Below are positions 6,767 to 13,598 of a stretch of 17,513 nucleotides of DNA, piece after piece. This DNA comes from SZUA-430 sp046153995 (GTDB taxonomy: Bacteria > Pseudomonadota > Alphaproteobacteria > Micropepsales > Micropepsaceae), in the NCBI GenBank assembly GCA_046153995.1, contig JBJXEH010000095.1, positions 1-17,513 of the forward strand, given 5' to 3'. The stretch's first letter is position 1. Each line of letters opens with the position of its first letter. The translations under genes were made by a program, and so were the position numbers. Below the pieces are notes generated by a model, which ran no database searches, was not told the DNA's origin, and saw only the letters and a program-made list of their open reading frames with translations.

Positions 6767-6867
6767 TGCCTCACACAATGGGACAATGACAACAATGGGA
6801 GCGCCATTTGAACGCCGACGGGGCGAGCGCGCTCTTCATTGTTGTCATTGTCCCATTGTGTGAGGCA
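6767..6867. repeat. Perfect 31-bp inverted repeat with 39-bp centre
   Basis: The left arm (6767-6797, begins TGCCTCACACAATGGGAC) and right arm (6837-6867, ends CCCATTGTGTGAGGCA) are exact reverse complements over 31 bp. GAGCGC (6799-6804) and GCGCTC (6829-6834) extend pairing inward, and AAAA (6761-6764) with TTTT (6870-6873) extends it outward past a 2-nt mismatch. Inside each arm ACAATG occurs three times, with ACAATGGGA at 6775-6783 and 6792-6800. The arms are about 45% GC, well below the neighbours. The element lies between the convergent DUF2239 and GNAT genes, so it could act as a bidirectional terminator or RNA stem, or be a non-autonomous mobile element. I see no target-site duplication. 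Confidence 0.9.
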
Positions 6868-6911
6868 CGTTTTCCTTCCTGCTATCGCGTGCACTGCGTG
6901 GAGAAGATGCG

Positions 6912-7388
6912 CTAGTCCAGCCGCTTCTCGTAGAAACAGCTGCGCTCGACTTGATGTGGCTGCATCGCGCGGTAGTGGCCGAACGCTTCGCAGCGCCGGA
7001 ACCCGGCGTTTTCGTAGAGCCGCTGTGCCGCAAGTAGCGTATCGCCGGTTTCGAGCGTCAGCCGACGGTAACCTCTCGCCCGTGCCTCTTGCTCAAGGTG
7101 CGCCAGAACAGCTTGCGCGACGCCGGTGCCGCGGGCGGTGTGTTTGACATACATACGCTTCACCTCGGCGAACCCGTCGTCGAACGCGACGCCGCCGCAG
7201 CCAACTGCCTCGCCGTTCATCCGCGCAACGAAGAACACAATGTGCGGCTGAAAAATCTTCGCGATGTCGAGCCCGTGGCGTTGATGCGCTTCGTAGCCTT
7301 CGCTGAGTTCGGCTTCGAGTTCTTCGATCAACCCGCGCGCGTCAGCGGTTGGTTGCGTCGTGTGTTCGAGTGAGATCGTCATGGACAT
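6912..7388 (-). CDS. GNAT-family N-acetyltransferase
   Basis: 158 residues from the ATG at 7388 (a second ATG lies at 7382). The acetyl-CoA-binding motif A is clear: AEVKRMYVKHTARGTGVAQ, with R-G-T-G matching the (R/Q)-x-x-G-x-(G/A) pattern, then AVLAHLEQEARARGYRRL. The following LTLETGDTLLAAQRLYENAGF is the usual motif B region, ending with a GF turn. An acyl group is moved from acetyl-CoA to an amine, but the substrate is unknown. The frame stays open up to 7478, but that part is Arg-rich, lacks a Shine-Dalgarno and is not part of the fold. It is convergent with DUF2239 and divergent from the Clp-fold protein gene. Confidence 0.85.
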   Translation of the reverse strand: MSMTISLEHTTQPTADARGLIEELEAELSEGYEAHQRHGLDIAKIFQPHIVFFVARMNGEAVGCGGVAFDDGFAEVKRMYVKHTARGTGVAQAVLAHLEQEARARGYRRLTLETGDTLLAAQRLYENAGFRRCEAFGHYRAMQPHQVERSCFYEKRLD

Positions 7389-7484
7389 CACCGGCCAGAT
7401 CGTCCGCGCGCGTGCAAGGGGACATGGTAACTGTTCCGTTCCGGCACGACGTTGCCGTGTCTCGCGATGACGCTGCACTTCAAA

Positions 7485-7504
7485 GTTGCGTTAGTTTACG
7501 CAAC
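7485..7504. promoter_or_regulatory. 7-bp inverted repeat (GTTGCGT-N6-ACGCAAC), possible operator
   Basis: GTTGCGT (7485-7491) and ACGCAAC (7498-7504) are perfect inverted copies across a 6-bp TAGTTT centre, the spacing of many dimeric repressor sites. The site lies in the 245-bp region between the GNAT start (7388) and the Clp-fold gene start (7634), so it could serve either. On the plus strand TTGCGT could be a -35, with CGAAAT 17 bp on as a weak -10. The rest of the region shows no other clear signal. Confidence 0.4.
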
Positions 7505-7633
7505 GACTCGAAATAGACCCGCACTGTGTCGCGCCGGTGACTTCTCCCCAACACTGGCACGTTCTTAGCTCAGCCTTGAGTTCCGGGCTGGCGAGTTGGG
7601 CGCCGTGAAGGTCCGGAGCGGTGGGATTTTACG

Positions 7634-9832
7634 TTGGATATTTGGGCCATCCTCTCGCGGATCGCGGAGAGCATCGCTCGCCTTTTTGAAGAGGCGGCGG
7701 CGTTGCTATCCGCGATGTCCGCGCCACAACAGATCGCACTCGCGTGTGTAGGTGCCGCGGTGATGCTGCTGCTCGTCGCGTTCGTGAAGCCGCGGCGCGA
7801 TCCTGCGCCGTCGCTGTTGGCGTCCGCGGCCCCGCGCGGAAAGAAGAAGCGCAGCCGCACCGTTCCCCAAGCCTATGACGAGCGCGAAGAAGCGGCGGTT
7901 CGCCCGGCGGAGTTTTCCTACCGCGCGCAGGAAGAGGAATTGCTGCTGCCCGTCTCGCACGCCGTCGCGCCGGTGCGCGAACCTGCGCGGCTGCAGCCAA
8001 GCTCCACGCTCAACGTCTTTGGCCGCGACTACCGCGTGCCTGACTACGACGAGCCGGAACTGCGCAAGCCGCCAAGGGTGAAGCGTCGCAAGCCGCCGCT
8101 GCGTCCGTGGCGAACGGAGCAACCCACGCAAGCTTTGGCACCGGTGCACCAATCCTACGAGCCGAGCCCGTTCCAAGAATGGGAGCCGCTGGAGCCGCAG
8201 CATCACGCTTACGAGCGCCAGCTTCCTGCGCAGGTTTTGTCCACGCGCGATATCCTGGCCCGGCTTGAGGCGCGGCGCGGTTCGCGTGTGATCGCGATCA
8301 TCCACCGCGAGAACATGGCGCGCGACCGGTTGGACGCCGTCGATCTTGAGGACGCGCTGACCGCGATCCGCAAGACGCCGAAGGACCGCCCGCTCGACGT
8401 CATCATCCATTCGCCCGGCGGCTGGATCTCCTGCGCGCAGCAGATTGCGCGCGCGATCAAGGCCCATCCGGCGAAGACGACGGTCTTCGTGCCGTACTTC
8501 GCGCTGGGTTCGACCTCTTTCATGGCGTTTGCCGCCGACGAAGTGGTGATGAGCCAGCACGCAGCACTCTCGCCGGTCGATCCGTTCGTCGCCTACGGCT
8601 CAGCGTCGTCGGTCTTGGCTGGGATCAAGAACAAGCCGATCGACCGCGTCTCCGACACGACGGTCATCTACGCCGACTTCGCGCGCAAGCTGCTCGACGA
8701 AACGCGCCGCGTGACGTGCGAACTGATGCACGACGGCAAGGAACATTGCGGTGCCTGCCGGTTGGCCGACGAACTCGTCAGCGGCAAGTCTTATTCCTGG
8801 CGCGCGATCTCACCCGTCGCGGCGAAAGAGCTTGGCATGCACGTGTCGATCGCGATGCCTTCGGAAGTGTACGACCTGATCCGCTCTTGCCGCCGCGACA
8901 ACGATCAAGCAGCAAGTGTCGCCTATCTCGATTACGAACGCGGCCCTGCGCGCGCTCAACAGGCCGCGCTGCCGCCGCCCGAGCGTCAACGTGTCGATCT
9001 TGCGGGCGCTATCGATAGCAGCGTCGTTTACATCGACCGCTCGCATGCGCCAAAGAAGCGCCGCCCGGTGCGCCACGAAAATCTGGTTTGGCTGGCGCAA
9101 TCCGGCGGTCATGTTCCGGAAGCGGCACTCGACCGCGCCAAGACGATCATCCGCCGCATCGAGCACGAGCGCGGCTCGCGCGTTATCTGCGTCATCCATG
9201 GCGAGAACATGGAGAACGAGGCGTTCGATTTCGACGACCTTGAGGACGTGCTGAGTGCGATCGTCACCAGCGATACGTCGCGCCCGCTCGACATCGTGCT
9301 TCACACGCAAGGCGGCAACTCGTTTACCGGGCGCCAGATCGCGCGCGCGATCAAGAGCCACCAGGCGCGCAAGACGGTGTTTGTGCCGTATTTTGCGATG
9401 TCGGCGGGTTCGCGCATCGCGCTTGCTGCCGATCAAATCGTAATGGGCGCGCACGCGATGCTGGGTCCCATCGACACGCAGCTTTACGCGGGTCCGGCAC
9501 CTTCGATCGTGCAGCTGTCGAAAGTGAAGCCGTTCGAGTCGATCAGCGACGAGTACCTGATCCTGGCCGAAGAGGCGCGCAAGATCATCCAAGAAGGCCG
9601 CGCCACTGCGCGCGAGCTTCTGCAGGGCAGCTACACCGCCGACGGATCGACCGCGATCGCCGACGAACTGATCTCCGGCAAGTGGACGCACGGCTTCCCG
9701 ATCACCGCGCAGGCCGCGTACAACATGGGCCTAAACGTCGCGACGGGGATGCCGGAGTTGTTCTACGACCTCGTCCGCTGCTTCCGCCACGCGGACGGCG
9801 AAGAACCAAGCGTCCTCTTCCTCCCGCGATAG
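7634..9832 (+). CDS. Membrane-anchored tandem Clp-fold serine protease (serine dehydrogenase proteinase family)
   Basis: 732 residues from a TTG at 7634; a stop at 7577 and no ATG/GTG between support it, with GTGGGA about 9 nt upstream. One transmembrane segment (about 33-51) is followed by KPRR, so the rest is probably cytosolic. After a Pro-rich linker come two homologous Clp-fold domains (about 200-430 and 475-730), which share GSRVI.VIH.ENM, RPLD, QIARAIK and TVFVPYFA. Domain 2 has the nucleophile position filled (Ser590 in YFAMSAGS), followed by His607 and GPID, and THGFPIT, typical of PF01972-type proteins. In domain 1 the same position is Gly292 (YFALGSTS), while His309 remains; it also has a Cys/His cluster (362-375). 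Family members are normally single-domain, about 280 residues. It is the first of three closely spaced plus-strand genes. Confidence 0.85.
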   Translation: MDIWAILSRIAESIARLFEEAAALLSAMSAPQQIALACVGAAVMLLLVAFVKPRRDPAPSLLASAAPRGKKKRSRTVPQAYDEREEAAVRPAEFSYRAQEEELLLPVSHAVAPVREPARLQPSSTLNVFGRDYRVPDYDEPELRKPPRVKRRKPPLRPWRTEQPTQALAPVHQSYEPSPFQEWEPLEPQHHAYERQLPAQVLSTRDILARLEARRGSRVIAIIHRENMARDRLDAVDLEDALTAIRKTPKDRPLDVIIHSPGGWISCAQQIARAIKAHPAKTTVFVPYFALGSTSFMAFAADEVVMSQHAALSPVDPFVAYGSASSVLAGIKNKPIDRVSDTTVIYADFARKLLDETRRVTCELMHDGKEHCGACRLADELVSGKSYSWRAISPVAAKELGMHVSIAMPSEVYDLIRSCRRDNDQAASVAYLDYERGPARAQQAALPPPERQRVDLAGAIDSSVVYIDRSHAPKKRRPVRHENLVWLAQSGGHVPEAALDRAKTIIRRIEHERGSRVICVIHGENMENEAFDFDDLEDVLSAIVTSDTSRPLDIVLHTQGGNSFTGRQIARAIKSHQARKTVFVPYFAMSAGSRIALAADQIVMGAHAMLGPIDTQLYAGPAPSIVQLSKVKPFESISDEYLILAEEARKIIQEGRATARELLQGSYTADGSTAIADELISGKWTHGFPITAQAAYNMGLNVATGMPELFYDLVRCFRHADGEEPSVLFLPR

Positions 9833-10042
9833 AGTTCCCCCTACAGGCTCGCGGAGGCAAAGTCCCATCCCGTGCCGCGCGAAAAGCGTCGCCTCTGTGC
9901 ATCATATCTGGCGGCTTCCGCACCGGCGTTAAGCAAAGAGTTTGCCGCGGTGCACACACAGGCTTACCCTCTTCTCGAGTGCCGCTTGAGCGATCGCGCG
10001 GCTGCGCGTGGGATCGCGCCGGTAAGTGTTGGGGGACTGCAC

Positions 10043-10705
10043 ATGGAACTGGCCGTCATGTCGACGGAAACGGCTCTGTTGATCGCAAGTGCTGCGGTCG
10101 GTCTAGGGCTCCTCGGGCTCGTGATCTCGATCTTGTTCCCGCAGGAGCCGCCGACTGAAGAAGAAAAGCTCGCAGCGAGGACTTCGACGAAACTCGTCGC
10201 GGCTGTCGAGCCGGTGCCCGAAGATCCGCTTGTCGCGAACCGGCGTTTTTTTGCCGTCCTCACCAAAGCGCTGTCGGTCGATGAGACAGCGCCTGCGGGG
10301 CTTGCGGCTTTGCATGCGAATTTGACGGCCGATGTCTTCATGGAACGCATGCAGCTCGCGGCGCGGTCGTGGCGGCCGGACGGGTTTGCGCTTGGTGCCC
10401 GCAGGCTTGCGCTGAAGCCCGACGGCGCGCCGCCGGATCAGATCGCGGCCAAAGTTCTTGAGGGGTACGAGCAGCTGAAGGCCGGCCATGTGAAGGAATC
10501 GATGGAGTCCTTCCTCGCCGCCATCGATGCGACGAAGACGGGCGACGCCAGCGATCCTTGGGCCCATGCTTGGTCGGCGTTTGCTTGGCGGGGCCTCGCG
10601 CTGATCGCCGAGGAATCCGGGGATGTGCAAGCCACGATGGCTGGTGTAAAAGTGGCGTTCCAGTCGATGGTGAACGCGGTACAGGTAGTATCGCAGCCCC
10701 GGTGA
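10043..10705 (+). CDS. Membrane-anchored protein of unknown function
   Basis: 220 residues from the ATG at 10043, which has GGGGGA 7 nt upstream. The frame is open back to 9872 but that part is Arg/Cys-rich and unlike a signal sequence. One transmembrane helix (about 10-32) is followed by an acidic segment (PPTEEEKLAA) and a mostly helical soluble part. VLEGYEQLKAGHVKESMESF near residue 150 and DPWAHAWSAFAWRGLALIAE near 180 look like TPR-type helix pairs. I do not recognise the family. It lies 210 bp after the tandem Clp-fold gene and 55 bp before the pentapeptide gene, in the same direction; as both it and the Clp-fold protein are single-pass anchored, it may be a partner or substrate adaptor, but this is inference only. 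Confidence 0.7.
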   Translation: MELAVMSTETALLIASAAVGLGLLGLVISILFPQEPPTEEEKLAARTSTKLVAAVEPVPEDPLVANRRFFAVLTKALSVDETAPAGLAALHANLTADVFMERMQLAARSWRPDGFALGARRLALKPDGAPPDQIAAKVLEGYEQLKAGHVKESMESFLAAIDATKTGDASDPWAHAWSAFAWRGLALIAEESGDVQATMAGVKVAFQSMVNAVQVVSQPR

Positions 10706-10714
10706 CGCAATCTA

Positions 10715-10737
10715 GGGACGGTGTTCTATCCCGTCCC
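10715..10737 (+). terminator. GC-rich hairpin between unknown gene and pentapeptide gene
   Basis: GGGACGG (10715-10721) and CCGTCCC (10731-10737) form a perfect 7-bp stem with a 9-nt loop, 10 nt after the stop at 10705. No T-run follows, so it may be a weak or Rho-assisted terminator or an mRNA-stabilising stem. It occupies almost the whole 55-bp gap before the pentapeptide gene. Confidence 0.4.
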
Positions 10738-10760
10738 GCTTGCCCTAAGTTCGTGCCATC

Positions 10761-11450
10761 ATGGATTGGCGCACAGTACTTTTCGGTTGGCCGCCGCGCG
10801 ATAAGCCGGCGCCGAAAGAAGCCCCGGCTGACGGACCGGATGTATCGCCTAGCGGCGGCAACGGCGGCGAGGAATCCGTCTATGCGAACGCGCCGGAGAC
10901 CGAGCTTCGTGCGTCTCAGCAGCATCGCTGGTTGTTCGACGACGGCGTCTTGCATTGGAACCAACATCGTCACGATAAGAAGTTCGCGCCGAAATTTCCG
11001 GGCGTGAACTTTGTGAAGGAAGCGGCGAAGACGCGGCTCTGGGGCCGTCCTGCCGACATCATCGGCCAAGAGCGCGTCGTGCTCACGGGTGTCGATTGGG
11101 CATTCGCCGATCTGCAGGGTGCGATACTGGCGCGTGCCGACTTGCGCCACGCGCGGTTGATGGGTGCGGATCTGCGCAATGCGAACCTCAGCGGCGCGCT
11201 GCTGAACGCGGCCGACCTGACCGACTGCGATTTGCGTGGCGCGACGCTCGACGGTGCGCAGTTTGCGCGCGCGAACCTTGCACGTGCCAATCTGTCGGGT
11301 GCCAGCATGAAGGGTGCGAACTTTGCGTGGGCGAACCTGACGCACGCGGTCGTGGGTGCCAAGAACCTGGCCGAAGCAAACCTGTTCGGTGCGATCCGCG
11401 AGGGACTTGTGGGCGAGGTCCACAAACGTCCGCAGGCGGCGGCCGAGTAA
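10761..11450 (+). CDS. Pentapeptide-repeat protein
   Basis: 229 residues. Residues 1-100 are low-complexity and then charged, without a clear fold. Residues about 107-212 are some 20 tandem pentapeptides of the A(D/N)LxG type, e.g. ADLRHARLMGADLRNANLSG and ARANLARANLSGASMKGANF, which form a right-handed quadrilateral beta-helix. Such proteins include the DNA-mimic gyrase protectors (Qnr/MfpA) and many scaffolds of unknown role. No signal peptide or membrane segment is seen. The ATG at 10761 has no strong Shine-Dalgarno. It follows the membrane-anchored unknown gene by 55 bp with a hairpin in between, so co-transcription is uncertain. Confidence 0.9.
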   Translation: MDWRTVLFGWPPRDKPAPKEAPADGPDVSPSGGNGGEESVYANAPETELRASQQHRWLFDDGVLHWNQHRHDKKFAPKFPGVNFVKEAAKTRLWGRPADIIGQERVVLTGVDWAFADLQGAILARADLRHARLMGADLRNANLSGALLNAADLTDCDLRGATLDGAQFARANLARANLSGASMKGANFAWANLTHAVVGAKNLAEANLFGAIREGLVGEVHKRPQAAAE

Positions 11451-11455
11451 CGTCC

Positions 11456-11632
11456 CTACGGTGCCACTGCAGGCGGATTTGCGGTCATGCCGCCTTCCGT
11501 CGTGCTATGGCCTTCAAGATTGTGCGGCACCTGGGCGATCTGCGTTTCGTAAATGCGGACAACCACGACGATGAGCAGCGCAACAAGCCCTAGCAGGACC
11601 GCGTTCTGAAGCCGTTCTCGAAATTTGCTCAT
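11456..11632 (-). CDS. Small single-pass membrane protein (58 aa)
   Basis: Reading the minus strand from an ATG at 11632 to a TAG at 11456-11458 gives 58 residues: a charged start (MSKFRERLQN), one strongly hydrophobic helix (about 11-26, AVLLGLVALLIVVVV), then RIYETQ and a polar tail rich in Gly/Thr/Pro. The charge pattern (Lys/Arg before the helix) fits an N-in anchor. No Shine-Dalgarno is visible, which lowers confidence. It lies between the pentapeptide stop (11450) and the divergent EF-hand lipoprotein (11715) and fills an otherwise empty 264-bp gap. I do not recognise the family. Confidence 0.6.
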   Translation of the reverse strand: MSKFRERLQNAVLLGLVALLIVVVVRIYETQIAQVPHNLEGHSTTEGGMTANPPAVAP

Positions 11633-11714
11633 GGTGGTGTGGTTTTACGGGGATTTCGCCCCCGGCGCGAGTTCGCTAAGGTTGATCTCAAGTCTAGCCG
11701 TTTCTGGGGGAACA

Positions 11715-12266
11715 ATGCATCGATCAATGGCTGCCACTGCGGCGGCGCTTGCGATAGCGGTTCAGGGCTGCAGCAGCATGAACGTCTTCGGAGGGCCCGA
11801 AAAGCCTGCGGCGGCGCCGGCTGGTGCGTCAGCGGCGGACGCGGCGGACGTGGATGCGGCCGGCCCGAAGCCGCCGCCGGAGAAAGCGCGCTTGTCGCGC
11901 TTCGATGTGAACACGGACGGCACCCTTCAGAAAGCCGAGTTGGAAGAAACGTTGAAGGCCGACTTCAAAAAGGAAGATTCGAACGGTAACGAGTCGCTCG
12001 ACCAATCCGAGTTGCGGGTGTTGAACGAACGCCTGCGCGCCGATCCCGGCACGTCGCCCGTGTTCGATTGGAATGCCGACGGGCGGCTCGTCTATGCCGA
12101 GTTCGCGACGCAATGGCGGACGCTGTTCGACCGTACCGACCGCAACGGCGATGGCGTCGTCGATCCGGACGAGATCAAATTTTCGGGCCGCGAGCGCAAG
12201 CCGCGCGCGTTGCCGGAGCCGACGTTTAGCGGGAAAGACGGCCGTCCGCCCGGTTCGCAGAATTGA
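11715..12266 (+). CDS. EF-hand calcium-binding lipoprotein
   Basis: 183 residues from the ATG at 11715, preceded by GGGGGA. The N-terminus is a lipoprotein signal with a lipobox-like AVQGC and Cys19 as the lipidation site, so it should sit in the outer or inner membrane facing the periplasm. An Ala/Pro-rich tether (about 28-57) follows. Four 12-residue EF-hand loops are seen at 64-75 (DVNTDGTLQKAE), 88-99 (DSNGNESLDQSE), 118-129 (DWNADGRLVYAE) and 142-153 (DRNGDGVVDPDE), each ending in Glu at position 12. Loop 2 lacks the usual Gly at position 6 and may bind weakly. The stop (12264-12266) directly abuts the amidase start, so the two are translated from one mRNA. Ca2+ sensing or cell-surface Ca2+ storage is inferred. 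Confidence 0.88.
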   Translation: MHRSMAATAAALAIAVQGCSSMNVFGGPEKPAAAPAGASAADAADVDAAGPKPPPEKARLSRFDVNTDGTLQKAELEETLKADFKKEDSNGNESLDQSELRVLNERLRADPGTSPVFDWNADGRLVYAEFATQWRTLFDRTDRNGDGVVDPDEIKFSGRERKPRALPEPTFSGKDGRPPGSQN

Positions 12267-13598
12267 ATGGATCTGCGCGGCCGCAGCATCGCCGATCTTG
12301 CCCGTGCATTGACGGACGGACGTGCTACGAGCCGTGCGCTCGTCGAGAGTGCGCTTAAGTCGATCGCGAAGGATGGGACCGCGTTCACCCGCGTGACCGC
12401 CGATCGCGCGCGCGCGGAAGCCGATAACGCCGATCGCATGCGCAATCTTGGCGCCGCCTTGGGTCCGCTTGCGGGTATTCCGATTTCAGTCAAAGACTTG
12501 TTCGATGTCGGGGGTGAACCGACGCCCGCAGGCTCTGCGGTGTTGCGCGAGGCACCGCCTGCGAAGTGCGATGCGCCGGCTGTAGCGCGGCTGCGCGCTG
12601 TTGGTGCGATCGTCATCGGCCGCACGCAAATGAGCGAGTTCGCGTTCACCGGGTTGGGTTTGAACCCGCACAGCCCCGTTTGCGCAAACGCCCGCGATCC
12701 GGCGCGCGTCCCCGGCGGCTCGAGTTCCGGCGCTGCGGTGTCGGTCGCGCTCGGGCAAGCCGCGATGGGACTTGGCACCGATACCGGCGGGTCGGTCCGC
12801 ATCCCGGCCGCGTTCAATGGCCTTGTGGGCTTCAAGCCGACGCAAACGCGCATCACGCGTGAGGGTGCGTTTCCTCTGTCGCGGTCGCTCGACAGCATCG
12901 GACCGATCGCCAACACGGTGGCGTGCTGCGATCTTACCGACCGCGTCCTGTCGGATGGACCGCGCGCGACGCATGCTCCGCTCAACGTTGCGGGACTGCG
13001 ACTCGCGGTGCTGACGGACTTCGTGCTGAACGACCTGGATCACGAGGTCGCGGCCGCCTTCGAGCGCGCTCTTGGCGTCTTAAGCGCTGCCGGTGCACGG
13101 ATCGAGCGCATCCGGATGGAAGCGTTGAACACGCTTCCGAAGGTCTTCGCCAACGGTACGATCGCAAACGCCGAGGCTTACGAATTCCATGCCCGCGCGG
13201 ATTTCTTCGGTAGCAAGGAACAGTACGATCCCAACGTCCTGAGGCGCATTGAGATGGGCAGTCGTATGACGGCGGAGGACACCATTGGCCTCACGAAAGC
13301 GCGTGCGGCGATGATTGCCGGGGCCGCGCACCTCACTGCGCCTTACGACGCGCTGGTGCTACCCACCACGCCGCAGGTCGCGCCGCTGATCGCGGACGTC
13401 ATCGACCCGGCGGCTTTCTCGCGCGCCAACGGCCTCGCGCTACGCAACACCAACGTTTTCAATTGGCTCGACCGGTGCGCGATCAGCCTGCCGATGCAGC
13501 GCGAGGGTGATGCGCCGTGCGGGTTGATGCTCGTGGGCGAGAATATGGGCGACGCGAAGTTGCTCGCCGTCGCTGCTGCGGTTGAAGCGGTGCTTTAG
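12267..13598 (+). CDS. Amidase (amidase-signature family)
   Basis: 443 residues, normal for the family. The Ser-cisSer-Lys triad is complete: Lys76 in GIPISVKD, cis-Ser152 in PGGSSSG and nucleophile Ser176 in GTDTGGSVRIPAA, with the characteristic 24-residue gap between the two serines. These enzymes hydrolyse carboxylic amides (GatA, malonamidase, nylon and indoleacetamide hydrolases are relatives). A free-standing copy without gatC/gatB is more likely catabolic than the tRNA amidotransferase subunit, but the substrate is unknown. No signal peptide. The ATG follows the EF-hand lipoprotein TGA without a gap and lacks its own Shine-Dalgarno, so it is probably translated by coupling. Its TAG overlaps the TAA of the convergent minus-strand gene. 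Confidence 0.92.
   Translation: MDLRGRSIADLARALTDGRATSRALVESALKSIAKDGTAFTRVTADRARAEADNADRMRNLGAALGPLAGIPISVKDLFDVGGEPTPAGSAVLREAPPAKCDAPAVARLRAVGAIVIGRTQMSEFAFTGLGLNPHSPVCANARDPARVPGGSSSGAAVSVALGQAAMGLGTDTGGSVRIPAAFNGLVGFKPTQTRITREGAFPLSRSLDSIGPIANTVACCDLTDRVLSDGPRATHAPLNVAGLRLAVLTDFVLNDLDHEVAAAFERALGVLSAAGARIERIRMEALNTLPKVFANGTIANAEAYEFHARADFFGSKEQYDPNVLRRIEMGSRMTAEDTIGLTKARAAMIAGAAHLTAPYDALVLPTTPQVAPLIADVIDPAAFSRANGLALRNTNVFNWLDRCAISLPMQREGDAPCGLMLVGENMGDAKLLAVAAAVEAVL

Noticed and set aside
6119..6778. Minus-strand open frame across the DUF2239 gene
   Set aside because: Antisense to DUF2239, whose motifs and promoter are clear; the frame also crosses the operator region.
6767..6867. The long inverted repeat as a complete insertion sequence or CRISPR repeat
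   Set aside because: Only 101 bp, no transposase, no target-site duplication and no spaced direct repeats of CRISPR size.
9872..10042. N-terminal extension of the membrane-anchored unknown protein to 9872
   Set aside because: The ATG at 10043 has a good Shine-Dalgarno and places a membrane helix at the N-terminus; the extension is Arg/Cys-rich without such support.
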